From Alphaproteobacteria bacterium (GTDB taxonomy: Bacteria > Pseudomonadota > Alphaproteobacteria > Micropepsales > Micropepsaceae), in NCBI GenBank assembly GCA_021325375.1, contig JAJPHG010000025.1, positions 124,001-188,000 on the forward strand: DNA of 64,000 bases. Direction: 5' to 3'. Of the stretch, positions 23,800-31,279 are shown one piece after another. Both the position numbers and the translations under genes were made by a program. Position 1 is the stretch's first letter; each line of letters opens with the position of its first letter. Under the pieces are notes generated by a model. It was not told the origin of the DNA, ran no database searches, and saw only the letters and a program-made list of their open reading frames with translations.

Positions 23800-25074
23800 G
23801 TGAATAGATATCTCTACGCCGCCATCGCCGGTCTGGTCCTGCTGCGCTTCGTCGCCGGCGCGGTGCTGCCGCTCTCCGCCGACGAAGCCTATTACTGGCT
23901 GTGGTCGAAGCATCTGGCCGCCGGCTACTACGACCATCCGCCGGCCATCGCGTTCCTGATCCGCGCCGGCACGCTCGTCTTCGGCGATACCGCGTTCGGC
24001 GTGCGCGTGGTGCCGCTGCTGCTCTCCGTCGCCGCGAGCTGGTTCGTGTGGCGCGCGGGCGGGGAGCGCGCCTGCCTGCTCTTCAATCTCACGGCGATGA
24101 TCGCGGTCGAGACGATGGCGGCGACGCCCGACGCGCCCTTGATCGCGGCCTCGGCCGCGTTCCTCTGGGCGATGACGAAGCTCGACGAGGACCCGCGCTG
24201 GTGGCTCGCCGTCGGCGCCGCGGGCGGGCTGGCGCTGCTGTCGAAATATACGGGATTCTTCTTGGGTCTCGGCGCGCTCGCCTGGATGGTCTTCGTCGCG
24301 CGGCGCTGGTTCCTGTCGCCCTGGCCCTATCTGGGTGCCGTGCTCGCACTTCTTATCTTCGCGCCGAATCTGTGGTGGAACCAGACGCATCACTGGCAGA
24401 CCTTCGCGTTCCAGTTCGGCCGCGTCGGCGCGGGGCATTTCACCCTGCGCTACATCTTCGAGTTCCTGGGCGCCCAGCTCCTGCTCGCCTCGCCTTTCGT
24501 GCTCGCAGCCGCCTGCGTCACCCGCAACCGCCTCGTCATCGCGCTTAGCGGCCCCGCGATCCTCTATTTCGCCGTCCATGCCTTGCACGACCGCGTGCAG
24601 GGCAACTGGCCGTGCTTCCTCTATCCCATGCTCGCGGTCGCGGCCGCGGAATGCCGGGGCTGGCTGCGCCGGCCCGCGGCTCCCGTCGCGGCGGTGATGC
24701 TGCTCGCCTGCTATGCCCAGGCGTTCTTCGGCGTGCTGCCGCTCGGAAGAAAGGACCCCATCTCGCGCCTGCTCGCCTTCGGCATCCCCGACGTCGTGGC
24801 GCAGGTCGAGGCGATGCGTCCGGCAACCGTGCTCACGACGGACTACGAGACCACGGCGTGGTTCTCGTTCTACGGCCACGTGCCTGTCATCCAGGTGAAC
24901 GAGCCGGAACGGGGCCTTGGGGCTAAGCTGGGCAAGGGGCCGTTCGTCTATGTGGCGGAGCAGGACCGCGACCGGCATGGAACGTTCCGGTCGGCCGCCC
25001 CGCTAACCCCTGTCCTTCGCCGTCGGGGCGCGGCGCCGGTCGCGATCTACGACCGCTATCTCGTAAGTCCTTGA
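23800..25074 (+). CDS. GT39/ArnT-like membrane glycosyltransferase
   Basis: A 424-residue membrane protein starting at GTG 23800. The N-terminal LPLSADEAYYWLWSKHL and YYDHPPAIAFLIRAG give the acidic motif of the GT39/GT83 (protein O-mannosyltransferase/ArnT-like) family. About ten hydrophobic segments follow up to residue 330, and a soluble C-terminal part ends the chain. Such enzymes take a sugar from a polyprenyl-phosphate donor on the periplasmic side. The preceding GT2-GtrA protein would make and flip that donor. The acceptor (lipid, LPS or protein) is unknown. A hairpin terminator follows 9 bases after the stop. Confidence 0.88.
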   Translation: MNRYLYAAIAGLVLLRFVAGAVLPLSADEAYYWLWSKHLAAGYYDHPPAIAFLIRAGTLVFGDTAFGVRVVPLLLSVAASWFVWRAGGERACLLFNLTAMIAVETMAATPDAPLIAASAAFLWAMTKLDEDPRWWLAVGAAGGLALLSKYTGFFLGLGALAWMVFVARRWFLSPWPYLGAVLALLIFAPNLWWNQTHHWQTFAFQFGRVGAGHFTLRYIFEFLGAQLLLASPFVLAAACVTRNRLVIALSGPAILYFAVHALHDRVQGNWPCFLYPMLAVAAAECRGWLRRPAAPVAAVMLLACYAQAFFGVLPLGRKDPISRLLAFGIPDVVAQVEAMRPATVLTTDYETTAWFSFYGHVPVIQVNEPERGLGAKLGKGPFVYVAEQDRDRHGTFRSAAPLTPVLRRRGAAPVAIYDRYLVSP

Positions 25075-25083
25075 AAAGAAAAA

Positions 25084-25115
25084 CGCCGGCTCGGAGGGGC
25101 CGGAGCCGGCGCTTT
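25084..25115 (+). terminator. intrinsic terminator after the GT39-like gene
   Basis: The stem CGCCGGCTC / GAGCCGGCG around the loop GGAGGGGCCG is followed by CTTTC and preceded by AAAAGAAAAA. It stands 9 bases after the stop at 25074 and closes the unit that begins with the polyketide synthase or with the glycosyltransferases. Confidence 0.8.
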
Positions 25116-25226
25116 CAACAACGGGACAATGAGCGGACATCCAATGCGGGCTGTCGAAGGGGCTGGGGCGTACCGAAGAGGACGTCCGCTCGCAGATAAG
25201 AACTTTCGGACCGGAAATCGGTTCCT

Positions 25227-25266
25227 GGGGGTGCGCGATTTTTTTGAAAAAATTTTGCGCGCCCCC
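25227..25266. promoter_or_regulatory. long G/C-ended, A/T-cored dyad in the lpdA leader
   Basis: GGGGGTGCGCGATTTTTTT and AAATTTTGCGCGCCCCC face each other around GAAAA, forming a long imperfect inverted repeat. It lies 75-114 bases before the lpdA start. It is not followed by a T-run, so it is not a normal terminator. It could be a leader hairpin or a protein-binding region in the lpdA promoter. Confidence 0.4.
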
Positions 25267-25340
25267 AAATTGCCTATCGCGGGCACGGGGCGCATAACCC
25301 TCGCGCTCAACGGAACTTCGGGAACTTCGGACAAATTTCC

Positions 25341-26744
25341 ATGGCAGATCAATTCGATGCAGTCGTGATCGGCGGCGGACCGGGTGGCTATAACGCGGCG
25401 ATAAGGCTGGGCCAGCTGGGCCTCAAGACCGCCTGCGTCGACGCCCGGGGCACCTTCGGCGGCACCTGTCTCAATGTGGGATGCATCCCTTCCAAGGCCC
25501 TGCTCCACGCCAGCGAGCGGCTGGAGGAAGCGTCCAAGGACTTCGCCAAGCTCGGCATCAAGGCCAGTGTGGAGCTCGACCTGCCCGCCATGATGGCCCA
25601 CAAGACCAAGGTCGTGGGCGAGCTCACCAAGGGCGTCGAGTTCCTGCTCAAGAAGAACAAGGCCGAGGCCATCGTGGGGGAGGGCCGCATCGCCGCCCCC
25701 GGCAAGGTCGAGGTCAAGGCCAAGGACGGCTCGGTCCGCGCGCTGGAGACTAGGCATATCGTCATCGCCACGGGCTCCGACGTCATGCCTTTGCCGGGTG
25801 TCACGATCGACGAGGAGCGCATCGTGTCCTCGACCGGGGCGCTGGCGCTCAAGAGCGTGCCGAAGCGCCTGCTCGTCGTCGGCGGCGGCTATATCGGGCT
25901 TGAGCTCGGCTCGGTGTGGCGCAGGCTCGGCGCCGAGGTGCTGGTCGTGGAGTTCCTCGACCGCATCACGCCCGGCCTCGACGGCGAGGTGGGCAAGCAG
26001 TTCCAGCGGATCCTCACCCGCCAGGGCATGAAGTTCCAGCTTTCGACCAAGGTCGTGGGCGTGGAGAAGTCCGGCGACGCGCTCAAGGTGAGCGTCGAGC
26101 CGTCGGCGGGCGGCGAGCGGCAGGTGATCGAGACCGACGTGATGCTCGTCTCCATCGGCCGACGTCCGTATACGGATGGCTTGGGTTTGAAAGAGGTCGG
26201 TGTCGGCTTCGACGCGCGCGGCCGCGTCGTCACGGACGCGCATTACAGCACCAACGTTGCGAACATCTGGGCCATCGGCGACTGCCGCGAGGGCGCGATG
26301 CTGGCGCACAAGGCCGAGGACGAGGCGGTCGCGATGGCCGAGAACATCGCCGGCCGCGCGGGGCACGTGAACTACGACGCGATCCCGTCGGTCGTCTACA
26401 CCGCGCCCGAAGTCGCCTCCGTTGGCCGGACCGAGGAAGAGCTGAAGGCCGCGGGCGTCGCCTACAAGACCGGCAAGTTCCCCTTCACCGCCAACGCCCG
26501 CGCCAAGACCATCGCCGCGACCGACGGCTTCGTGAAGGTCCTCGCCGACGCCAAGACCGATCAGGTGCTCGGCGTCCACATCCTGGGCGCCAGCGCCGGC
26601 GAGATGATCGCCGAAGCAGCGCTGGCGATAGAGTTCGGCGCCGCCAGCGAAGACATCGCCCGCACCAGCCATCCGCATCCGACGCTGTCGGAGGCCATCC
26701 GCCAAGCAGCCCAGGGCGTCGAAGGCTGGACGATGCAGATGTGA
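25341..26744 (+). CDS. lpdA: dihydrolipoyl dehydrogenase (E3)
   Basis: A 467-residue flavoprotein disulfide reductase. It shows the FAD-binding VVIGGGPGGYNAAIR, the redox-active disulfide in GGTCLNVGCIPSKALLH, the NAD-binding VVGGGYIGLELGSVW, the second FAD motif ANIWAIGDCREGAMLAHKA and the C-terminal catalytic HPHPTLSEA. It reoxidises the lipoyl groups of 2-oxoacid dehydrogenase complexes (2-oxoglutarate, pyruvate) and glycine cleavage. In many relatives the gene follows sucA-sucB; here the upstream neighbour is a glycosyltransferase gene with a terminator in between, so lpdA is likely transcribed from its own promoter in the 266-base gap. Confidence 0.96.
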   Translation: MADQFDAVVIGGGPGGYNAAIRLGQLGLKTACVDARGTFGGTCLNVGCIPSKALLHASERLEEASKDFAKLGIKASVELDLPAMMAHKTKVVGELTKGVEFLLKKNKAEAIVGEGRIAAPGKVEVKAKDGSVRALETRHIVIATGSDVMPLPGVTIDEERIVSSTGALALKSVPKRLLVVGGGYIGLELGSVWRRLGAEVLVVEFLDRITPGLDGEVGKQFQRILTRQGMKFQLSTKVVGVEKSGDALKVSVEPSAGGERQVIETDVMLVSIGRRPYTDGLGLKEVGVGFDARGRVVTDAHYSTNVANIWAIGDCREGAMLAHKAEDEAVAMAENIAGRAGHVNYDAIPSVVYTAPEVASVGRTEEELKAAGVAYKTGKFPFTANARAKTIAATDGFVKVLADAKTDQVLGVHILGASAGEMIAEAALAIEFGAASEDIARTSHPHPTLSEAIRQAAQGVEGWTMQM

Positions 26745-26821
26745 CTTGCGAACGGCAAATCAACGATCACGATGTTGCGGTTTGAACGAAGGGGCACGCT
26801 TTAACCGGTGTGCGGGTTGCT

Positions 26822-26898
26822 CACCCTTCGACAGGTTCAGGGTGAAGGTTCGCGCTGCCCCAAGACCCTTCGTCCTGAGCCTGTCGAAGGATGAAGGG
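26822..26898. repeat. palindromic intergenic repeat, family C copy 1
   Basis: ACCCTTCGACAGGTTCAGGG and CGTCCTGAGCCTGTCGAAGG face each other. A GCGGCTCCGTNTT tail follows on the right. The second copy is at 27478-27547, and the two flank a small exported-protein gene. The CTTCGACAGG/CTCAGG unit is a widely seen bacterial repeat type. Confidence 0.85.
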
Positions 26899-27013
26899 CG
26901 GCTCCGTCTTCGCAGTCATGTGCTCACGGATTGCGGTTTTGTCATCGGCGCGCGCGTGGTGGGATATCTCGAACGATGTTATTATTGAGGCATCATTCCG
27001 GGGGGATTTTTCC

Positions 27014-27448
27014 ATGCGCATGTTTCCGACAGCGGCAGCCACGCTGATGTTCTGCAGCTCTGTCCTCGCGGCAGGGACGCCGCCGCCGAAAGCCGTCCCG
27101 GTCGTTTCGGGTACCTACACCTATACGTGGATCGAGAGCTGCTTCAACACCAACGGCACGCTGGCGGGCATCTCGCATACGACCGGGACCTTGGTGGCCG
27201 ACAGCGGCAGCGGAATGGCGACGCTCAACGGCTTCACGGCGCAAGGCAGCCCGCCGGTTCTGACGACCGTCTCCGGCACCGCGGCGTATTCCAACACGAA
27301 GACCACGATCACGATCAACGGTCAGACCTACGACGTGTTCTACGGCAAGGTCACAAAGGGGGTCGCGACCTCTTTGACCTATATCGCGGTCGTGGACGGC
27401 GACAGCGGAGCCAAATGCTCCGACCAGGCGCAGCTATCGCTGCAGTAG
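27014..27448 (+). CDS. hypothetical exported protein
   Basis: A 144-residue protein I do not recognise. Residues 1-20 (MRMFPTAAATLMFCSSVLAA) are a signal peptide. The mature part is rich in Thr, Ser, Gly and Val with alternating hydrophobic residues (SGTYTYTWIESCF, TTVSGTAAYSNTKTTITI, LTYIAVVDGDSG), which suggests a small beta-sandwich or barrel. Two Cys (in ESCFNT and AKCSDQ) could form a disulfide in the periplasm. The ATG at 27014 follows GGGGGGATTTTTCC. The gene lies between two family C repeats and has no functional neighbours. Confidence 0.65.
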   Translation: MRMFPTAAATLMFCSSVLAAGTPPPKAVPVVSGTYTYTWIESCFNTNGTLAGISHTTGTLVADSGSGMATLNGFTAQGSPPVLTTVSGTAAYSNTKTTITINGQTYDVFYGKVTKGVATSLTYIAVVDGDSGAKCSDQAQLSLQ

Positions 27449-27477
27449 GCAGGCTGCTGTCTGCGTGCCGGTTGCCT

Positions 27478-27547
27478 CACCCTTCGACAAGCTCGGCGTG
27501 AAGGCCTGAGCTGACCCCTCATCCTGAGCTTGTCGAAGGATGAAGGG
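27478..27547. repeat. palindromic intergenic repeat, family C copy 2
   Basis: CACCCTTCGACAAGCTCGG and CATCCTGAGCTTGTCGAAGG form the inverted pair. The right end and its GCGGCTCCGTTTT tail run into the 3' end of the FAD monooxygenase gene, giving that protein its last residues and its stop codon. Confidence 0.85.
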
Positions 27548-28778
27548 GCGGCTCCGTTTTGGCAGCTACGTTCTCGGTCCTCACATGCTCCGGCCTGACC
27601 CCCACGCCGAGGAAGCGGGCGGGGATACGGCGCAGCCAGGGCCAGCGGCTCATCAGACGCAGGACGAAAGGCGGCTTGGGCGTCTGGCGGGCGCGCAGGT
27701 TGGGGGCGAGGATGCGGTTCTGGACGATGACCTGGAAGCGTTGAACGACTCTGGTGGGAAACAGGCGGCGGCGCTGGACCTTGTCGAGGTCGCTCAGCCG
27801 CGGGACGCGCTTCTTGAGCACCGGGGCGAGGATGTTCGCGGTTGCGACAGCGTCCTGGATCGCGAGGTTGATGCCGACGCCGCCCACCGGCGACATCGCA
27901 TGCGCCGCGTCGCCGATGCACAGCAGGCCGCGCCGCGCCCAGCGCTCCAGCCGGTCGACGCGCACGGTCAGGAGCCTGACGTCATCGAAGCTCTGGATCG
28001 TCTCGACGCGGTCGCGCGCGAAACCGGCGACGCTGCGCAGCCGCGCGCGGAATCCGGTCAGGCCTTCGGCCTTCATCATGCCGAACGCGCCTTTGGGGAT
28101 GACGAAGGCGCACTGCCAATAATCGCCGCGATAGAGCATGATGAAGAAGTCGCCGCCCTGGAAACGCGCCACCGGCTCCTTGGGATCGCCCTGCGCATAG
28201 GGAAGACGCATCCACAAGACGTCGAACGGCGCGCCGAACTCCTTGATCTTCAGGTTGGCCTTGGCGCGCACGGTGGAGTGGCGCCCGTCCGCGCCGATGA
28301 CGAGCTTGGCGCGGATCTCGCAGAGCCCGTCCGGCGTCTTGGCCAGCACGCCCGCGATGCGCCCGCCCTTGGCGAGAAGGTCGGTGACCTCGGCCTGCAT
28401 CTTCAGGCGGAAATTGTCGTAATGCTCGGCCTCGCCCAGGAGAAAGTCGAGGAAGTCCCATTGCGGCATCAGCGCGATGAACTTGCAAACGGTCGGCAGA
28501 TGCGTGAAGTCGCCGGCGACGAAGCTCTCCTTGCCGATCTCCACCGAGATGTCGCGCACCTCGGTGTGCGGGCGGGCGAGGAACTTGTCGAGCACGCCCA
28601 GTTCCGCGATCACGTCCAAGGTCGAGGGATGGACCGTGTCGCCGCGGAAGTCGCGCAGGAAGTCCGCGTGCTTCTCCAGCACGATCACGTCGACGCCGGC
28701 GCGCGCGAGCAGCAGGGCGCACATCATCCCCGCCGGCCCTCCGCCGGCTATCACGCAATCGGTCGAAAGCGATTCCAT
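27519..28778 (-). CDS. FAD-dependent monooxygenase (PHBH-like)
   Basis: A 419-residue flavoprotein of the p-hydroxybenzoate-hydroxylase fold. It has DCVIAGGGPAGMMCALLLAR (dinucleotide motif) near the N-terminus, LVIGADGRHSTVRAKANL (DG motif) at about residues 160-178, and the GD motif LLCIGDAAHAMSPVGGVGIN at about 285-305. Family members hydroxylate aromatic or quinone-like substrates with NAD(P)H and O2. The last residues, KTEPPLHPSTSSG, are translated from a family C repeat, so the natural C-terminus has been altered or extended. It is divergent from the aldolase gene with 32 bases between starts; a joint role in aromatic or organic-acid degradation is plausible. Confidence 0.88.
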   Translation of the reverse strand: MESLSTDCVIAGGGPAGMMCALLLARAGVDVIVLEKHADFLRDFRGDTVHPSTLDVIAELGVLDKFLARPHTEVRDISVEIGKESFVAGDFTHLPTVCKFIALMPQWDFLDFLLGEAEHYDNFRLKMQAEVTDLLAKGGRIAGVLAKTPDGLCEIRAKLVIGADGRHSTVRAKANLKIKEFGAPFDVLWMRLPYAQGDPKEPVARFQGGDFFIMLYRGDYWQCAFVIPKGAFGMMKAEGLTGFRARLRSVAGFARDRVETIQSFDDVRLLTVRVDRLERWARRGLLCIGDAAHAMSPVGGVGINLAIQDAVATANILAPVLKKRVPRLSDLDKVQRRRLFPTRVVQRFQVIVQNRILAPNLRARQTPKPPFVLRLMSRWPWLRRIPARFLGVGVRPEHVRTENVAAKTEPPLHPSTSSG

Positions 28779-28810
28779 TGGCCGCTATATATCCCACAGG
28801 AGGCGATTCG

Positions 28811-29566
28811 GTGCGACCCAACAAGCTGAGAGAGATCTGGAAGACGGGTAGGCCCGCGTCCAATTTCTGGATGTGCCTGCCGGGGGGCCTGAGCGCCGAG
28901 ATCGCGGCCCATCAGGGCTGGGACAGCATCCTGCTGGACCAGCAGCACGGCCAGATCGGCTATGAGTCGATGTGCGCGATGCTGACCGCGATCTCGACCA
29001 CCGACACGGTGCCGCTCGTCCGCGTGCCCTGGAACGAGCCGGGCGACGTGATGCGCGCGCTCGACGCGGGGGCCTATGGCGTCATGTGCCCCAGCGTCGA
29101 GACGGCGGAGGAATGCCGCCGCTTCGTCGGCGCCTGCCGCTACGCGCCCTTGGGCTATCGCAGCGTCGGTCCCCGGCGCGCGATGCTCTATGCGGGAAGC
29201 GACTACGTGGCCCACGCCAACGACACGCTGCTTTCGATCATCCAGATCGAAACGAAAAAGGGCGTCGAGAACCTCGAAGAGATCGCCTCGGTCGAAGGCC
29301 TCGACATGCTCTATATCGGGCCCAGCGATCTTGGGCTCTCGCTCGGCCGTGCGGTCCAGGCCGACCAGACCGATCCGGTCGTCGTCGAGGCGATCGACAA
29401 GGTGCTGGCCCAGGCCAAACGTTCCGGCATCCGCGCCGGCATCTTCTGCAAGAGCGTCGACTATGCCCGCGCCATGGCGGCGAAGGGCTTCGATCTCGTC
29501 ACTGTCACTTCGGACGAGGGATTGCTGCTTGCGGGCGGCGACTGGCGAGCGCGTTTTTCCGCGTGA
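28811..29566 (+). CDS. HpcH/HpaI-family aldolase
   Basis: A 251-residue class II aldolase of the HpcH/HpaI (phosphoenolpyruvate-mutase-like) fold: WDSILLDQQHGQIGYESM near the N-terminus, VPLVRVPWNEPGDVMRALD, GAYGVMCPSVETAEEC, and the metal-site region IIQIETKKGVENLEE plus YIGPSDLGLSLG. These enzymes cleave 4-hydroxy-2-oxo acids to pyruvate or oxaloacetate and an aldehyde. GTG at 28811 is chosen because AGGAGG lies 8 bases upstream; an ATG at 28778 lacks such a site. It is divergent from the FAD monooxygenase. Confidence 0.88.
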   Translation: MRPNKLREIWKTGRPASNFWMCLPGGLSAEIAAHQGWDSILLDQQHGQIGYESMCAMLTAISTTDTVPLVRVPWNEPGDVMRALDAGAYGVMCPSVETAEECRRFVGACRYAPLGYRSVGPRRAMLYAGSDYVAHANDTLLSIIQIETKKGVENLEEIASVEGLDMLYIGPSDLGLSLGRAVQADQTDPVVVEAIDKVLAQAKRSGIRAGIFCKSVDYARAMAAKGFDLVTVTSDEGLLLAGGDWRARFSA

Positions 29567-29625
29567 CGGCCGGCGGCGGCTCGCGTAATCTGTGCCTCGC
29601 AACTGTCTTGAAAGGAGGTGATCCA

Positions 29626-29700
29626 GTGTCTCATTGTCATCGTCTGCGGTGGGCGAACGCCGCGACCTGGATCCTCGAAATCCGGGGGGCGGGCGTCTAA
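29626..29700 (+). CDS. 24-residue small ORF with a near-perfect anti-16S ribosome-binding site
   Basis: GTG begins a 25-codon frame, MSHCHRLRWANAATWILEIR and then GAGV, ending in TAA. It is preceded by GAAAGGAGGTGATCCA, complementary to essentially the whole anti-Shine-Dalgarno tail of 16S rRNA, an unusually strong translation signal for so short a frame. A hairpin terminator follows 36 bases later, so the transcript would be about 150 bases with almost no other content. I do not recognise the peptide; its His/Arg/Trp-rich sequence could be a leader peptide, a small protein or a ribosome-sequestering decoy. No gene lies within 150 bases downstream that it would obviously control. Confidence 0.55.
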   Translation: MSHCHRLRWANAATWILEIRGAGV

Positions 29701-29736
29701 GACGCCAGGGTTCGCTGAAACCCAGTCAGACAATGG

Positions 29737-29774
29737 AAGGGCCGTCCCGCGCAGGGGCGGCCCTTCTTGTTTTC
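29737..29774 (+). terminator. intrinsic terminator after the small ORF
   Basis: The stem AAGGGCCG / CGGCCCTT with an inner CCC/GGG pairing is followed by CTTGTTTT. It closes a short transcript that contains the 24-residue frame and lies upstream of the lipoprotein gene. Confidence 0.85.
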
Positions 29775-29856
29775 GGCCAGCCTTGTTTTTGGGCAGCCTT
29801 GTTTTTGGCCTAGGCTTAGGCGACTCTGACATTTCAGAAACCTTTGGAGGGGATCC

Positions 29857-30345
29857 ATGCGCAAGCTATTCGCCGTCGCGATGATCGGCGCCGCCGTCAC
29901 TCTTGTGGGCTGCGGCAGGAGCGACCAGAAGACCTATACCGACAGCAACGGCAACAGCGTCAGCGTCTCCAAGGAGGGTGACGGCCACATGACCATCACC
30001 GGCGCGAACGGCGACAAGGTCGAGTTCGGCACCGGCTCGAGCGCCAAGATGCCCTCCGACATCCCGCTCTATCCCGGCGCCAAGGTGACGGCGAGCTTCA
30101 GCGGCCAGGGCAAGGACGGCTCGGGCGGCATGGTGTCGTTCACCACCACCGCCTCGCCCGACGACGTCATCGCCTTCTACAAGCAGAAGGCCGAGGCGAT
30201 CGGCATGGCCCAGACGATGAACATGGATATGGGCGGCACCAAGAGCTACGTCGCCGCCAACGAGAAGGACAAGCGCACGCTCTCCATCACCGCCACCAAG
30301 GCCAGCGACGGCACGACCGGCCAGGTGACGTGGGGGACGAAGTAG
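29857..30345 (+). CDS. putative lipoprotein
   Basis: A 162-residue protein with a lipoprotein signal (MRKLFAVAMIGAAVTLVGCG; lipobox LVGC with Cys19). The mature part has KTYTDSNGNSVSVSKEGDGH and a C-terminal domain with DIPLYPGAKVTASFSG, FTTTASPDDVIAFYKQKAE and GTKSYVAANEKDKRTLSI, the last part resembling small periplasmic domains found in uncharacterised exported proteins. AGGGGATCC precedes the ATG. The function is unknown; it is likely anchored in the inner or outer membrane and faces the periplasm. Confidence 0.8.
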   Translation: MRKLFAVAMIGAAVTLVGCGRSDQKTYTDSNGNSVSVSKEGDGHMTITGANGDKVEFGTGSSAKMPSDIPLYPGAKVTASFSGQGKDGSGGMVSFTTTASPDDVIAFYKQKAEAIGMAQTMNMDMGGTKSYVAANEKDKRTLSITATKASDGTTGQVTWGTK

Positions 30346-30350
30346 CAAGC

Positions 30351-30452
30351 TGTCATCCCGGCCGAGCGTAGCGAGTGCCGGGACCCAGTGAGCCGATTGC
30401 ACCGTAGGTCCCGGCCCTGCGCGATGCTTCGCATCGCTCGGCCGGGATGACA
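30351..30452. repeat. palindromic intergenic repeat, family B copy 1
   Basis: TGTCATCCCGGCCGAGCG and CGCTCGGCCGGGATGACA close the element, with GTGCCGGGACCCAG / GGTCCCGGCCC inside and a GCGATGCTTCGCATCGC hairpin. It lies between the convergent lipoprotein and hypothetical-protein genes. Confidence 0.9.
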
Positions 30453-30459
30453 ATTTGCG

Positions 30460-31182
30460 CTAATGCCCGAACAGTCCCGACAGGAAGCCGCCGCTCTTTT
30501 TCTCGGCCGGCTTCTGCTCGGGTTGCGCCGGAGCGGGCGCAGGCGCGGGTGCCGCAGCCGGGGCCTGGACCGTCTGCACGCCCAGCGACAGGCTCGCGGG
30601 CGAGGGCAGCGGCGGCTCGACGGCAGCCTGGCGCGTCGGATTGGGCTTCGGGATCATGTCGGGACCGGCCATGGCACCCTTGAGCGTGACCGCGACGGAG
30701 ATCTCGCATTTGCCGACCGGCGAGTCGTCGGTGTCGTTGATCTGCACGCCCGCCACGAAATCGGTGAGCGAGGGCTTGTCGGCCGCGAGCGCCGCCCCGA
30801 AGACGAGGTCCGCCGAGGTGCAGAAATCGGTGATGTTGTGCACCCGGCGCATCTCGGCCTTGGACGCCATGTTGGTCTTGAAGAGGTTGTATTCCGCGTC
30901 GCCCTTCGACGGCCCGTAGAGGCGCTTGAAGAAGGTCAGCAGCGTGCGGTCGGAGCGGCGCAGTTCCCCGCTATATGCCGTCTGGAAGGCGTTGAACTTC
31001 TGGACGAAGGGCTGGCCGCAGCCGAGCGCGCTGTCCATCAGCTCCTGCTGCACGGCGGCGGTCTGCAGCGCGCTCACCTCGCCCGGATCGGCACAGGTGG
31101 AGGTATGGCGGGCGGTGGCGGCATCGGTTCCAGCGGCCAGAAGGGCGAGCAGGCAGGCCCCGGTCCTCAAGGTCTTTGTCAT
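30460..31182 (-). CDS. hypothetical exported protein with Ala/Pro-rich linker
   Basis: A 240-residue protein starting MTKTLRTGACLLALLAAGTD with a signal peptide of about 23 residues. The body (about residues 30-170) contains paired Cys residues (STCADPGE, ALGCGQPF, DFCTSADL, GKCEISV) and the pattern NLFKTNMASKAEMRRVHNIT. The C-terminal 60 residues are a low-complexity AAAPAPAPAPAQPEQKP linker ending in EKKSGGFLSGLFGH, a short hydrophobic tail that may attach to the membrane or a partner. I do not recognise the family. An in-frame extension to 31380 is less likely because it would add a charged sequence before the signal peptide. Confidence 0.7.
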   Translation of the reverse strand: MTKTLRTGACLLALLAAGTDAATARHTSTCADPGEVSALQTAAVQQELMDSALGCGQPFVQKFNAFQTAYSGELRRSDRTLLTFFKRLYGPSKGDAEYNLFKTNMASKAEMRRVHNITDFCTSADLVFGAALAADKPSLTDFVAGVQINDTDDSPVGKCEISVAVTLKGAMAGPDMIPKPNPTRQAAVEPPLPSPASLSLGVQTVQAPAAAPAPAPAPAQPEQKPAEKKSGGFLSGLFGH

Positions 31183-31279
31183 TGTTTTGTCTCGTTGTTT
31201 GGCAGCCCAGGGCACTTTAGCATCGCCACCCCGGCGAGTGCTATTCCTTCGCCCCACCACCGTTAAGATTGTTTGACCG

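Noticed and set aside
29611..29625. Possible fragment of a 16S rRNA gene (sequence complementary to its 3' end)
   Set aside because: Only about 16 bases match, in antisense orientation, and the flanking bases do not resemble rRNA; an extended ribosome-binding site explains it better.
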